DNA from: Paenibacillus sp. MAHUQ-63
Lineage (GTDB): Bacteria; Bacillota; Bacilli; Paenibacillales; NBRC-103111
NCBI RefSeq assembly: GCF_028765165.1
Contig: NZ_JARADB010000001.1
Span: 1,612,001 to 1,676,000 of the forward strand
DNA length: 64,000 bases
Direction of reading: 5' to 3'
Position 1 is the first letter of the stretch. Every line of letters begins with the position of its first letter. The position numbers were made by a program, and so were the translations under genes. Positions 43,425 to 52,076 of the stretch are shown here, piece by piece. The notes below the pieces were generated by a model that saw only the letters and a program-made list of their open reading frames with translations, was not told where the DNA came from and searched no databases.

Positions 43425-44867
43425 TTAATCTTTCACGATGCCGTCTGCGCCAAACGCGGCGATCGCAGCGGTTTTCACAGCTTCATACATTTGTTCAGGC
43501 GTAACTTCGCCTGCGATCAGACCTTGGAACTTCGGTACGATAACTTCCGTTTCCAATTTAATCGCTTTAGCGCCCAGTTCTGTCGGGATGTCCGAACGAG
43601 CCGGCGTTGCATTTTTCAGCATGAAATCAACAGCCGCTACGTTCTCAGGGCTTCTTTCGATTTTCATGCTCTCAGCCGCTTTTTTCGCGCTTTGCGTGAT
43701 GTGTGCAGCGAACAGGTCGTTGTTCGTCGTTGCTGCATTTTTGCCGCTAGCCAGGAAGTACGCCGCTTTCACAACGTTCGCTTTGTGCTCAGCCGTAGGC
43801 TCTTTCTTACCGCGGAACGTCATGTAACCGTCAACGACCGTAGCGAAGGAAGGCTTAGCGCCTTGGAACGTCGGAGCAGGCAATACAACATAATCGACCG
43901 GGATGGAATCTTTCACTGCGCTTGCGTCGTTCGCTTTCAGCTTGGCATTGTTCGTTTTCGCCGAATTCTCGAACACCGCAAGACCTTTACCTGTGATCAT
44001 CGTTTGGCCGGTCAAGAACATGTTCCAACGTTTACCGGCATCAACAGAGCTTAGCTCTTTCGGCATGGAACCGTCGTCGATCAGTGCGCGAAGATCTTTC
44101 AGCAGCCCAAGGTAGTTTTTGCTAGTGTACGCATATTTCAAATCTTTATTAAAGGCATGCGGCATACCGGCATTCTTAGCCATAATACCCAAGTAGTCAA
44201 CTGCGGCAACGCCTTTCACGGCGAATACGAAGCCATAACGCGTTTTGCCGTTTTCCGTTACTACGCCTTTTTTGACCGCTTGACGGAACTCATCGTAGGT
44301 CCAACCGTTCGTTTGTACTTTCTTCCAATCGATGCCGGCTTTCTCCAAGTATTCTTTGTTCCCGCCCAATGCGTGAACTTCCATGTATGCCGGGAAGCCG
44401 TAGAGGCCTTTGCCGTTCTTCATGTAATCCAGCGGCGCTTTGTCATAGTCGCCAACCATCTCAGGTGTGGCTACATCGGAGATGTCCATCAGCAAGCCTT
44501 GCTGAATGTACTTCGGAATGCCGTCCGAGCCGCCGAAAGCGATGTCAGGAGGGCTTCCCGCATTCACTTGCGTATCCAGCTTCTGCTTCATATCTTCCCA
44601 GCTGGCCGGTTCGATCTTCAGCGTCAGGTTCGGATACAGCGCAGTGAAATCTTTGGACATTTGCTCGAATTGCTTTTGATAGTTCGGAGATACCGGTGGC
44701 AGCAAAGCCGTAATGGTGTCTTTCGCTGTCGATGCGCCGGCTGTTGCCGCCGGAGCGGAAGCTGCTGGCGAAGTTGTTTCTTTCGTGCCGGAGTTACCGC
44801 CACCACAAGCTGTTAGAGCCATTGTTAAAGCTACGACCGATGCTAATACGGGCATTTTTCTTTTCAT
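43425..44867 (-). CDS. ABC transporter substrate-binding lipoprotein (family 1 sugar type)
   Basis: 480 residues, signal peptide ending in LTAC (Cys21), so a membrane-tethered lipoprotein. Then a Ser/Ala linker and the two-lobed sugar-binding fold (ITALLPPVSPNYQKQFEQMSKDF at the start). GGAGGT before ATG 44867. It sits directly after murQ (31 nt), so it is the best candidate for MurNAc or MurNAc-disaccharide capture in this organism, replacing the PTS transporter MurP of B. subtilis. Confidence 0.93.
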   Translation of the reverse strand: MKRKMPVLASVVALTMALTACGGGNSGTKETTSPAASAPAATAGASTAKDTITALLPPVSPNYQKQFEQMSKDFTALYPNLTLKIEPASWEDMKQKLDTQVNAGSPPDIAFGGSDGIPKYIQQGLLMDISDVATPEMVGDYDKAPLDYMKNGKGLYGFPAYMEVHALGGNKEYLEKAGIDWKKVQTNGWTYDEFRQAVKKGVVTENGKTRYGFVFAVKGVAAVDYLGIMAKNAGMPHAFNKDLKYAYTSKNYLGLLKDLRALIDDGSMPKELSSVDAGKRWNMFLTGQTMITGKGLAVFENSAKTNNAKLKANDASAVKDSIPVDYVVLPAPTFQGAKPSFATVVDGYMTFRGKKEPTAEHKANVVKAAYFLASGKNAATTNNDLFAAHITQSAKKAAESMKIERSPENVAAVDFMLKNATPARSDIPTELGAKAIKLETEVIVPKFQGLIAGEVTPEQMYEAVKTAAIAAFGADGIVKD

Positions 44868-44898
44868 GAAAAACAGACCTCCTAATAATTTCAGTTAT

Positions 44899-45813
44899 TT
44901 ACACAACTTGAACAAAGGTACGTATGGCTTTCTTCAAACTGCCGTCGCATTGCTGCAGCGCCTGCTCAGCGGCTTCGGCGTTCATGCCTGTTTTGATCAT
45001 CATAATTGCTAGTTTACAGTTCATGGAAGCAGCTTCCAAGTGGGAAATTGCCGTCGCTTCGTCCACGCCCGTTGCCGCCCGAATGATTCGGATGGAGCGG
45101 TCGTATAATTTGATGTTACTAGCCTTCATATCCACCATCAAGTTATTATACGTTTTCCCCAGTTTCACCATCGTACACGTCGTCAGCATATTAAGAACCA
45201 GCTTCTGTGCTGTCCCCGCTTTCAATCGGGTGGATCCCATAATCACTTCCGGCCCTACGACAGGCGCAATACACACATCACAGACAGGTGCTAATTTCGA
45301 AGCTTTGTTATTCACAACGCCGATAGTCGCTGCACCGATCTCCTTGGCTCTCCTCAAAGCGGCAATGACGAATTGCGCGCTTCCGCTGGCGGTAATGCCA
45401 ACGACCGCGTCCTTCTCCGTCACTCCACAACGTTCAATGAGTGCGACCCCCTCCTCTGCGTTATCCTCAAATCCTTCAACCGCAAATCTTAGGGCCACAT
45501 CGCCACCGGCTATATGACCTTGCACCAGCATGGCATCTACTCCAAAAGTAGGAGGACATTCAGAAGCGTCGAGCACACCGAGTCTGCCAGAAGATCCGGC
45601 CCCTACGTAGAACATTCTGCCGCCGTTTTTCAGCACTTGATGCAAAATATCAACCGCTTTCGTAATCTGCGGAATTTCCGCCTCTACGGCAGCAGGTACC
45701 GTCGCATCCTGTTCGTTCATCAGACGTAACATTTGCTCTGTTGTACTTTCGTCTATCATCTGTGTTTTCTCATTAATCTCTTCCGTAGTCAACCCCGACA
45801 GATACTCATCCAT
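44899..45813 (-). CDS. murQ: N-acetylmuramic acid 6-phosphate etherase
   Basis: Splits the lactyl ether of MurNAc-6-P to GlcNAc-6-P and D-lactate. 304 residues, SIS domain: GGRMFYVGAGSSGRLGVLDASECPPTF, VVGITASGSAQFV, EVIMGSTRLKAGTAQKLVLNMLTT (catalytic Glu in the PEVIMGSTR region). ATG 45813 follows AGGAGG. First gene of the main salvage operon, with its own promoter in front. Confidence 0.97.
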   Translation of the reverse strand: MDEYLSGLTTEEINEKTQMIDESTTEQMLRLMNEQDATVPAAVEAEIPQITKAVDILHQVLKNGGRMFYVGAGSSGRLGVLDASECPPTFGVDAMLVQGHIAGGDVALRFAVEGFEDNAEEGVALIERCGVTEKDAVVGITASGSAQFVIAALRRAKEIGAATIGVVNNKASKLAPVCDVCIAPVVGPEVIMGSTRLKAGTAQKLVLNMLTTCTMVKLGKTYNNLMVDMKASNIKLYDRSIRIIRAATGVDEATAISHLEAASMNCKLAIMMIKTGMNAEAAEQALQQCDGSLKKAIRTFVQVV

Positions 45814-45859
45814 AGTCCCATCCTCCTATCCCGTTTGTTTCTTTAAGCTTACTAAATTC

Positions 45860-45888
45860 ATACTAGCGAAAAATTTCATCGTGGTCAA
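45860..45888 (-). promoter_or_regulatory. Promoter of the MurNAc salvage operon with a MurR-like dyad
   Basis: TTGACC (45883-45888), 17 bp, TAGTAT (45860-45865). Between them lies GAAA-TT-TTTC, and AAATTTCAAAAAG and AAATTCAAAAG repeats lie just upstream. RpiR-type regulators bind such A/T-rich dyads, so this is a good candidate operator for the adjacent murR-like gene. Confidence 0.65.
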
Positions 45889-45951
45889 TACTTTTTGAAA
45901 TTTTATTTTATTTTACAAAAAACTTTTGAATTTTTATTTCTGATCACGACA

Positions 45952-45995
45952 AAAAAAGACAACGGTTATTCTCTTAGGATATCCGCTGTCTTTTT
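45952..45995 (-). terminator. Bidirectional terminator behind the murR-like gene
   Basis: AAAAAAGACA / TGTCTTTTTT with an inner CGG-TAT pairing, T-run on both strands. It separates murR from the operon that begins with murQ, so murR is its own unit. Confidence 0.8.
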
Positions 45996-45997
45996 TA

Positions 45998-46864
45998 TTA
46001 TTTACGATGCTTGCTGCTCGCGATTATATCATGCGTTTTGGTCAAATATTTCTTCACTTTCTTATACTCCGCGCTGGCTACTCCGGCAAATAATATATCC
46101 ACGACCGTCAGCATGGCAATGCGCGATCCCATGGCGCCGCTCCGGATGGTCACCTCCGGCGTGGAGATGCTAAGGACGATATCCGCCTTCTCCGCGAGCT
46201 CACTTTTGTTATATTTGGTAATGGCAATGACGCAAGCCCCGTTCTTCTTCACGATGTCCAGCGCATCCAGAATTTCCATCGTGTTGCCGGAGTTCGAAAT
46301 AAAGATCGCCACGTCGGACTTGTCCATCAGCGTCGCGGCCGTGAGCTGGCTGTGGCCGTCCGTGTACGTGTGGCACATTTTGTTAATCCGCGAAAACTTC
46401 TGCTCCGCATCGATGCCGACCAATCCGGAGGCGCCGATTCCGAAGAAAACGAGCCGGTTGCTCTCGCGGAGCACCTTGACGGCACGGGCGATTTCATTCT
46501 TATCAATCACACTGAGTGTATCTTCAATCGATTTGCTATTATTGCGGGAAATGTTGGAGATAATGATCGACAGATCGTCTCCGGGTTGAATATCCGTATA
46601 CTGATCCTTCTGCTCCTCGTCCATGGATCCGATTGATGCGGAAATGCTGACGATGAAGTTGCGGTAGCCCTTGTAGCCCATCGTTTTGCAGAAGCGCAGC
46701 ACGGAGGCGTCACTTGTTTTGGTCAATTGAGCAAGACTCTTAATCGATAAATGAGGGATCTCTTCCAAATTCTCTAAGATATACTCCGCTACCAATTTCT
46801 CTACGGGTGTCAAACTATCCTTCATATCCCGAATTTTGATCAAAATATTATCGTTAATTGACAT
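45998..46864 (-). CDS. RpiR/MurR-type transcriptional regulator
   Basis: 288 residues. N-terminal HTH_6 domain (about 1-77: LTPVEKLVAEYILENLEEIP, then LAQLTKTSDASVLRFCKTMGYKGY) and a C-terminal SIS domain (about 125-260: LVFFGIGASGLVGIDAEQKF, ISNSGNTMEILDAL) that senses a sugar phosphate. By position upstream of murQ, and by family, it should repress the salvage operon until MurNAc-6-P or a related sugar phosphate binds. Separate promoter and terminator. Confidence 0.9.
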   Translation of the reverse strand: MSINDNILIKIRDMKDSLTPVEKLVAEYILENLEEIPHLSIKSLAQLTKTSDASVLRFCKTMGYKGYRNFIVSISASIGSMDEEQKDQYTDIQPGDDLSIIISNISRNNSKSIEDTLSVIDKNEIARAVKVLRESNRLVFFGIGASGLVGIDAEQKFSRINKMCHTYTDGHSQLTAATLMDKSDVAIFISNSGNTMEILDALDIVKKNGACVIAITKYNKSELAEKADIVLSISTPEVTIRSGAMGSRIAMLTVVDILFAGVASAEYKKVKKYLTKTHDIIASSKHRK

Positions 46865-46910
46865 CGCTCTTCCCTACCCGCTCTATATTCTCTCAGCTAA
46901 AATTACTATC

Positions 46911-46939
46911 ATCATACGAAGATTTATTTGAAAATACAA
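46911..46939 (-). promoter_or_regulatory. Candidate promoter of the murR-like gene
   Basis: TTGTAT (46934-46939), 17 bp, TATGAT (46911-46916; five of six), about 47 bp before the start codon. The rest of the gap up to 47077 is AT-rich with nothing recognised. Confidence 0.5.
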
Positions 46940-47077
46940 GATGATTCTCTTCCATCCTACCGTATTCGTATCATCAATTCAAGGAGTTTTATTTCAAAAT
47001 TTGTGAATTTGGATGAAATTTATTTCCAATCGGGATGCCCCTCAGCGACTCAAGAGGTTAAACCTCTCAGTTGGCGG

Positions 47078-47265
47078 TAACCGGAAAATCTCCCGTTAAT
47101 ATGTTTGTAATCGCGGTTTTCCTGGCGGGTAACTGGAAATCTTCCCGTTATTTCTGCCGAAACTTCCCTCTGTACGGCGCGGGACGGCTAATTAACGGGA
47201 GAATTTCCAGTTATGACGCTCTAACTGCGCATAATGGTGGGATTTAACAGGAAGAATTCCTGTTA
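47078..47265. repeat. Composite intergenic repeat A, copy 3
   Basis: Cores at 47078, 47130, 47193 and 47245 (52, 63, 52). Each is TAAC-N-GG ... CC-N-GTTA, 21 bp. Between murR and rarD, two genes in the same direction. Confidence 0.87.
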
Positions 47266-47323
47266 TTCAATCATGGCGGCGAGCCTTCAGCCTCTAACGC
47301 CATGGCTTTCGGCCAAAAGCCAT

Positions 47324-47363
47324 AAAAAAAGAAAGCACCGTCCAAACGAGGACAAATGCTTTC
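47324..47363 (-). terminator. Rho-independent terminator of rarD
   Basis: GAAAGCA-tt-TGTCC paired with GGAC-gg-TGCTTTC, then seven Ts, starting about 20 nt after the rarD stop. Confidence 0.85.
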
Positions 47364-47384
47364 AATTATACTCTCGCAAACCGC

Positions 47385-48299
47385 CTACCGCGCTTCCACA
47401 GCCGACGTCGACGCAGCCGCAGCGGCGGATGCCGTTCTCGCCACCCGCACCGAAGCCAGCGCGTAAACGATCAGCGCCCCCCAGATCAGGGTAAAGGAGA
47501 TGAACAGGGTCGGCGTGAAATTCTCTTTAAATACGAAAATACTTAAAATCAACGTAATGGAAGGTCCGATGTATTGGATGAATCCGAGCATCGACAGAGG
47601 CAGCCGAACCGCCGCCTTGGCGAACCAGAGCAGCGGCATCGCAGTAGCCGCACCCGACAATAGCAGCAGCACGAACGGGACAGGAGGCAGCGACCACGCG
47701 CCCTCATGGTGCGTCAGGTGCAGATAGATGATATACCCGACAGCGATCGGGAAGACCACGGCGGTTTCCCCGGCCAATCCGATCGTCGCTTCGTAGGACA
47801 CCTTCTTCTTCACGAGGCTGTATACCCCGAATGAAGCCGCGAGCGATAGAGACACCCACGGGAACCGGCCGTAGTCGACCGTCGCGACCAGAACCCCGGC
47901 TGCCGCCAATGCAATCGCCACCCATTGGCCGGCGCTAGGCTTCTCACGCAGAAACAGGACCGCCAGCATCACGTTAAAAAGCGGTGTAATATAGTACCCC
48001 AGGCTCGTCTCAATCACATGGCCGTTATTGACGGCCCAGATGAAGATCAGCCAATTGGAAGAGATCAGGATGGAACTTGCCGCAACGACGGCCAATGTCT
48101 TACGGTTCGTGAACATCTGGCGAAGCTGCTCCATTTTACCGCGCCCGACCAGCATGAGAATCGCCATAAAGACGAAAGACCACGTGACCCGGTGCGCCAA
48201 AATTTCTCCAGCCAGCAGCGTCTCGAACGACTTCCAATAAATAGGCAGCAAGCCCCAAGCGGTGTACGCCAAAATAGCATACCAGAGCCCTTTTTTCAT
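47385..48299 (-). CDS. rarD: EamA family transporter RarD
   Basis: 304 residues with ten membrane helices, two EamA halves. N-terminal KKGLWYAILAYTAWGLLPIYWK and central SSNWLIFIWAVNNGHVIETSLGYYITPL match the RarD subgroup. Members export or exchange small metabolites; the substrate here is unknown. It ends in an Ala/Ser-rich tail of about 20 residues. Monocistronic, with a terminator behind it. Confidence 0.92.
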   Translation of the reverse strand: MKKGLWYAILAYTAWGLLPIYWKSFETLLAGEILAHRVTWSFVFMAILMLVGRGKMEQLRQMFTNRKTLAVVAASSILISSNWLIFIWAVNNGHVIETSLGYYITPLFNVMLAVLFLREKPSAGQWVAIALAAAGVLVATVDYGRFPWVSLSLAASFGVYSLVKKKVSYEATIGLAGETAVVFPIAVGYIIYLHLTHHEGAWSLPPVPFVLLLLSGAATAMPLLWFAKAAVRLPLSMLGFIQYIGPSITLILSIFVFKENFTPTLFISFTLIWGALIVYALASVRVARTASAAAAASTSAVEAR

Positions 48300-48440
48300 A
48301 GCAAAATCCTTCTTTCAATATCTAGTCGCACAACTCGACGCCAGGAACTCTATCATTTTGTCCGCAGGTCAATTAGGCATTTTCCTATTGTAATGCAGCA
48401 CAAAGCTTTTGTAAAAGGAAAATAGATGACAAATCATAAA

Positions 48441-48469
48441 GCTGACAACGATTGAAGACCGTTGTCAGC
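48441..48469 (-). terminator. Hairpin downstream of the small membrane-peptide gene
   Basis: Perfect 10-bp stem GCTGACAACG / CGTTGTCAGC with a 9-nt loop, then TTTATGATTTGT on the minus strand, about 34 nt after the small gene's stop. Confidence 0.65.
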
Positions 48470-48502
48470 CAGCTCTGTTTACTGTGACAAATGATTTATA
48501 TT

Positions 48503-48607
48503 TCACTTTTTTTTCGAAAGAAATCTGTAAATTAAAAGAAAAATCAGGAGTGTAATTGAAAGATAAATAATTGAATTTGTTATAAATACAGACCATTCTA
48601 CCCTCAT
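48503..48607 (-). CDS. Candidate 34-residue single-span membrane peptide
   Basis: A short frame starting at ATG 48607 behind GGGAGG (6 nt spacing), encoding MRVEWSVFITNSIIY, a hydrophobic stretch LSITLLIFLLIYRF and a basic tail LSKKK. One membrane helix with positive C-terminus. The in-frame extension upstream to 48685 lacks a ribosome site. It is followed by a hairpin with a T-rich tail. No promoter is clear (TATAGT at about 48645 without a good -35). Small size makes chance possible; no family recognised. It lies in the 437-bp gap between rarD and the importer genes. Confidence 0.45.
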   Translation of the reverse strand: MRVEWSVFITNSIIYLSITLLIFLLIYRFLSKKK

Positions 48608-48736
48608 TAAATTCCTCCCAATATGGCGAATAACGCAACATAAACTATACCATAATATTCCACATCGCAGTATTCTTCCGCTCAAAAAAATAAACCCCCG
48701 ATCTACGAGAGTTCAAATCGATAGCGATATTTAATT

Positions 48737-49618
48737 TTAGCCTTTGACGGAGCCCGCGGCAATCCCTTCCACAATGCGGTTGCTCAGCAGCATGAAAGCC
48801 ACCAAAATCGGCAAAATGCTAATCATAAGCGTAGCACCGATAGCGCCCCAATCCGTCGTGTATTGACCGACGAAATTTTGCACCCCGACCGTCAATGTTT
48901 TGTATTTCTCGGAGGAAATGAACGTGTTCACGAAAATGAACTCATTCCAATTGTAGATCATGTTGATGATCACAGCGGTCGACAGTACCGAAGCGGTCAT
49001 CGGCAGCGTAATGCTGAAGAACATCCGGTTCACCGAACAGCCGTCCATGACGGCGGCCTCTTCCACTTCGCGCGGCAGGGTGTAATAGAAGCCCAGCATA
49101 ATCATAATCGTAATCGGCAGATTGAACGAGATGTACGATAAGATAATGGACAAGGGATGGTTCGTCAGGTGCGTTTTCGTGAAAAAGCTAAACAACGGAA
49201 TGAGCGTGGAATGAACCGGGATCATCAACCCCACCATAAACAGCCCAAGTACGAAGGATTGCAGCTTCCACTTCATCCGTGTCAACGCGAAGGTCACCAG
49301 GCTGGCTAGGATCACCGTTACTGCGACGGATACTACCGTCATCCATACACTATTGAAGAAATAGCTGCTGATATGGCCCTGCGTCCACACTTTCTCATAG
49401 TTCTCCCAGCGCAAACGTTCCGGGAAAGCCATCGGCGCCAGATTGAAAATTTCTTCGTTATTTTTGAGCGAGAACAGCATCAGCCACAGCAGCGGAACAA
49501 TCTGAATGACGGCCACCGCCGCTAACACGACATACAGCACGCCATACCCAATCTGTACCGGAAGCTTGCTGCGCACGGCCTGAGGCTGTGCCTGACGCTC
49601 GATTGCTTGTGTCTTCAT
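48737..49618 (-). CDS. ABC sugar transporter permease (MalG-type)
   Basis: 293 residues, six membrane helices; EAA loop EVEEAAVMDGCSVNRMFFSITLPMTAS; ends GIAAGSVKG. Last gene of the unit led by the sensor kinase at 54.6 kb. No ATPase in the operon. Carbohydrate specificity unknown. No convincing terminator was found behind it. Confidence 0.93.
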   Translation of the reverse strand: MKTQAIERQAQPQAVRSKLPVQIGYGVLYVVLAAVAVIQIVPLLWLMLFSLKNNEEIFNLAPMAFPERLRWENYEKVWTQGHISSYFFNSVWMTVVSVAVTVILASLVTFALTRMKWKLQSFVLGLFMVGLMIPVHSTLIPLFSFFTKTHLTNHPLSIILSYISFNLPITIMIMLGFYYTLPREVEEAAVMDGCSVNRMFFSITLPMTASVLSTAVIINMIYNWNEFIFVNTFISSEKYKTLTVGVQNFVGQYTTDWGAIGATLMISILPILVAFMLLSNRIVEGIAAGSVKG

Positions 49619-49639
49619 CTGAGTATCAAGCTCCTTTCG

Positions 49640-50521
49640 TTACGAGTATTGGATGTTGTCCTTGGTTGCCGTCGCTCTGCGGATCAGCCACGTCATGACG
49701 AGACAGATAATCAGCAGGAAGAAGCCGATGGCGCTGGCATAGCCGAAATCATAGCCTTTGAACGCTTTGCGGTACATGTACGATGCCATGACTTCGCTGG
49801 CTCCGTTCGGTCCGCCGCCTGTCATTACATAGATCAGGTCAAAATATTTCAATGAACCGACAACCGCCAGCACGACGGTTACTTTCATGACTTCGGCGAT
49901 CAGCGGAACCCGAATCGATAGGGCGATGCGCCACGGGGAGGCGCCGTCGATGCGCGCTGATTCGATCAGCGAGGTCGGTACATTTTTTAAGGCTGCATAG
50001 TAGATCAAAATATAGAACCCCGCATACTGCCATAGAATCGGTATGAAGATCGCATACAGGACGATCGACGGATTCGACAGCCATTCGGGAGCTTGTTCGA
50101 CCCCCAGCGCCGTCAAAATATGGTTCAGCATCCCGTTCGTGGGGTGGAAAATTTTCAACCATAATTGGGCGATGGCTACAGATGATAGCAGCATCGGAAT
50201 GAGATAGATTTTGCGGAACAGATTCGCCCCGCGAAGGTTCGCCGACAGCACCAGGGCCACCAGCAAGTATACGAGCAGGCTGAGCGCCGAGAAAATCGCT
50301 AGCAGGAAAGAATGCTTCGCACTGCTCCAGAACAATTCGTCGCGCAGCAGCTCCATGTAATTTTGCAAGCCGATGAAGCTCATTTTGCCCACGCCGTCCC
50401 ACTTCATTAATCCGTAATAGCCCGTCATGACGATCGGCATGTAGATCAGGGCCACAACCAGAAGCAGCGAGGGAATGACGTACAAAGCGATCATGGATTT
50501 ATTGGACATGACTTTATTCAT
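49640..50521 (-). CDS. ABC sugar transporter permease (MalF-type)
   Basis: About 293 residues, six membrane helices, starting MNKVMSNKSMIALYVIPSLLL; EAA loop SLIESARIDGASPWRIALSIRVPL. The frame is open to 50605, but ATG 50521 follows AAAGGGG and starts at the natural N-terminus. Partner of the MalG-type permease 21 nt downstream. Confidence 0.92.
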   Translation of the reverse strand: MNKVMSNKSMIALYVIPSLLLVVALIYMPIVMTGYYGLMKWDGVGKMSFIGLQNYMELLRDELFWSSAKHSFLLAIFSALSLLVYLLVALVLSANLRGANLFRKIYLIPMLLSSVAIAQLWLKIFHPTNGMLNHILTALGVEQAPEWLSNPSIVLYAIFIPILWQYAGFYILIYYAALKNVPTSLIESARIDGASPWRIALSIRVPLIAEVMKVTVVLAVVGSLKYFDLIYVMTGGGPNGASEVMASYMYRKAFKGYDFGYASAIGFFLLIICLVMTWLIRRATATKDNIQYS

Positions 50522-50560
50522 AACTGACTTCCCCTTTCTTACCGGCAACCGATAAGGAAA

Positions 50561-50600
50561 AAGGACATACCGCCGCCGTATCGTGTCGGGATATGTCCTT
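50561..50600 (-). terminator. Attenuating hairpin between binding protein and permease genes
   Basis: AAGGACATA pairs with TATGTCCTT over a 22-nt loop, then TTTTTCC, 10 nt after the binding-protein stop. Same arrangement as in the MurNAc operon. Confidence 0.75.
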
Positions 50601-50610
50601 CCCACTCGTT

Positions 50611-51963
50611 CTACTTGCCTTCTTTGGCCAATGCTTCCTCATGCTTCTTCGCGAATTCTTCCGGCGATGCCGCTTTGCCGAACAGCGCTTGAATCATGTT
50701 CAAGTGAACCTCGGCGGATGCCGGTTTCATTTGGACGTCGGCGAACAGCGTGATATTGCTCGCTTTATTCAGTTCATTCAAAAGATCGATATACATTTGC
50801 GGCAGCTTCACTTTGGACGTATCGACCTTAGTCGCCGGGATAACGCCCGCTTCGGAAATCGCATGCTCGCCCCACTTCTGCACGAAGAAGGAAACGAATT
50901 TCTTGGATTCTTCTTTTACCTTCGAGTTGTTCGCTACGAACAAGCCTACGCCCGGTCCGCCGACCCAGCTGTCCAGATTCCCTTTGCCGCCTTCGACCGT
51001 CGGGAATTTGAAGAAGCCGATTTGATCTTTGAATGCTTGCGGAACATCCTTGTTCGTCGTGTAGTTCGGCAGCTCCCATGTGCCCATCATGTACATCGCT
51101 GCTTTGCTGTTCATGAATTCCGCTTTGCCCTCATCGTTGGACAAGCCGTTGAAGCCTTTGTTGAAGGCGTTCATATCGACGAGCTGAGCCACTTCGGAAG
51201 CGGCGCGCACTAGGCCCGGATCGTTAAAGGAGCCGGAACGGTCGATCGCTTTCTTCAATGTTTCCGGTCCGCCGATGCGATCCGCCAAATACATGTACCA
51301 TAGAGAGCCGGTCCAGCGGTCCTTGTTGCCGAGCGCGATCGGCGCTACGCCGTTAGAGCTGAGCGTTTTGACGACATTTTTGAATTCGTCATACGTTTTC
51401 GGCACCTGCAGGTTATATTTCGCAAAAATCGCTTTGTTATAGTATACCGGCACGATGTTGAGCTCTACCGGAAGCCCGTAGGTTTTGCCGCCAAAGGCAT
51501 AAGCGTTCGTCGTTCCGTTCACGAATTTGTCCTTCAGATCGCCCTGCAGCAAATCGTCAAGCGGTGCGAACATGTCGCCTTTCACGTAAGGGTCCATGTA
51601 CCCTGCCGCCCAAGTGAAGCCTACATCCGGCAGCGCGTTGGAAGTGGACAATACCTTCATTTTATTTTTATACTGCTCATTCTCGAGCACTTCTTGTTCG
51701 ATGGTGACATTCGGATTAGCGGTTTGATACTCTTTAATGATATCGTTTACAATTTTGTTTTGCGTTGCGGAGTTTCCAGTCGGCCATAGGTGCATCATCT
51801 TGATCGTCACTTTCTTAGCCGGTTGTGCGCTCTCTCCGCTTGCCTTCGCCGTTGGTTGAGCCGGCTGTGCGGCGTTTTCCTTAGGAGCTGCGGAGCACCC
51901 GGATAAAACCAAACCGAGACTAAGCATCGTCGTCATCGTCCATGTAAGCGTTTTTCTTGACAT
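50611..51963 (-). CDS. ABC transporter substrate-binding lipoprotein (family 1 sugar type)
   Basis: 450 residues, lipoprotein signal ending LSGC (Cys23), linker rich in Ala/Gln/Pro, then the sugar-binding fold (KKVTIKMMHLWPTGNSATQNKIV). Gene order sensor kinase, regulator, binding protein, permeases fits the YesMN/LplABC-type importers for oligosaccharides from plant polymers; the exact sugar is not deducible because no glycosidase is attached. The 113-bp gap to the regulator gene could hold its promoter, probably activated by the response regulator. Confidence 0.93.
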   Translation of the reverse strand: MSRKTLTWTMTTMLSLGLVLSGCSAAPKENAAQPAQPTAKASGESAQPAKKVTIKMMHLWPTGNSATQNKIVNDIIKEYQTANPNVTIEQEVLENEQYKNKMKVLSTSNALPDVGFTWAAGYMDPYVKGDMFAPLDDLLQGDLKDKFVNGTTNAYAFGGKTYGLPVELNIVPVYYNKAIFAKYNLQVPKTYDEFKNVVKTLSSNGVAPIALGNKDRWTGSLWYMYLADRIGGPETLKKAIDRSGSFNDPGLVRAASEVAQLVDMNAFNKGFNGLSNDEGKAEFMNSKAAMYMMGTWELPNYTTNKDVPQAFKDQIGFFKFPTVEGGKGNLDSWVGGPGVGLFVANNSKVKEESKKFVSFFVQKWGEHAISEAGVIPATKVDTSKVKLPQMYIDLLNELNKASNITLFADVQMKPASAEVHLNMIQALFGKAASPEEFAKKHEEALAKEGK

Positions 51964-52076
51964 GCGCTGTTCCCCCTTAAACTATATGTTTGCTTGCTAC
52001 GAGTCTTATTGTAGCGCTTTCATCGAGACAGCAGGGAGTAACGGCTATCGGGAAATATACCACAATTTTTAGGTAT

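Noticed and set aside
48608..48685. Longer 60-codon version of the small membrane peptide
   Set aside because: The upstream part has no ribosome site; the internal ATG has a good one.
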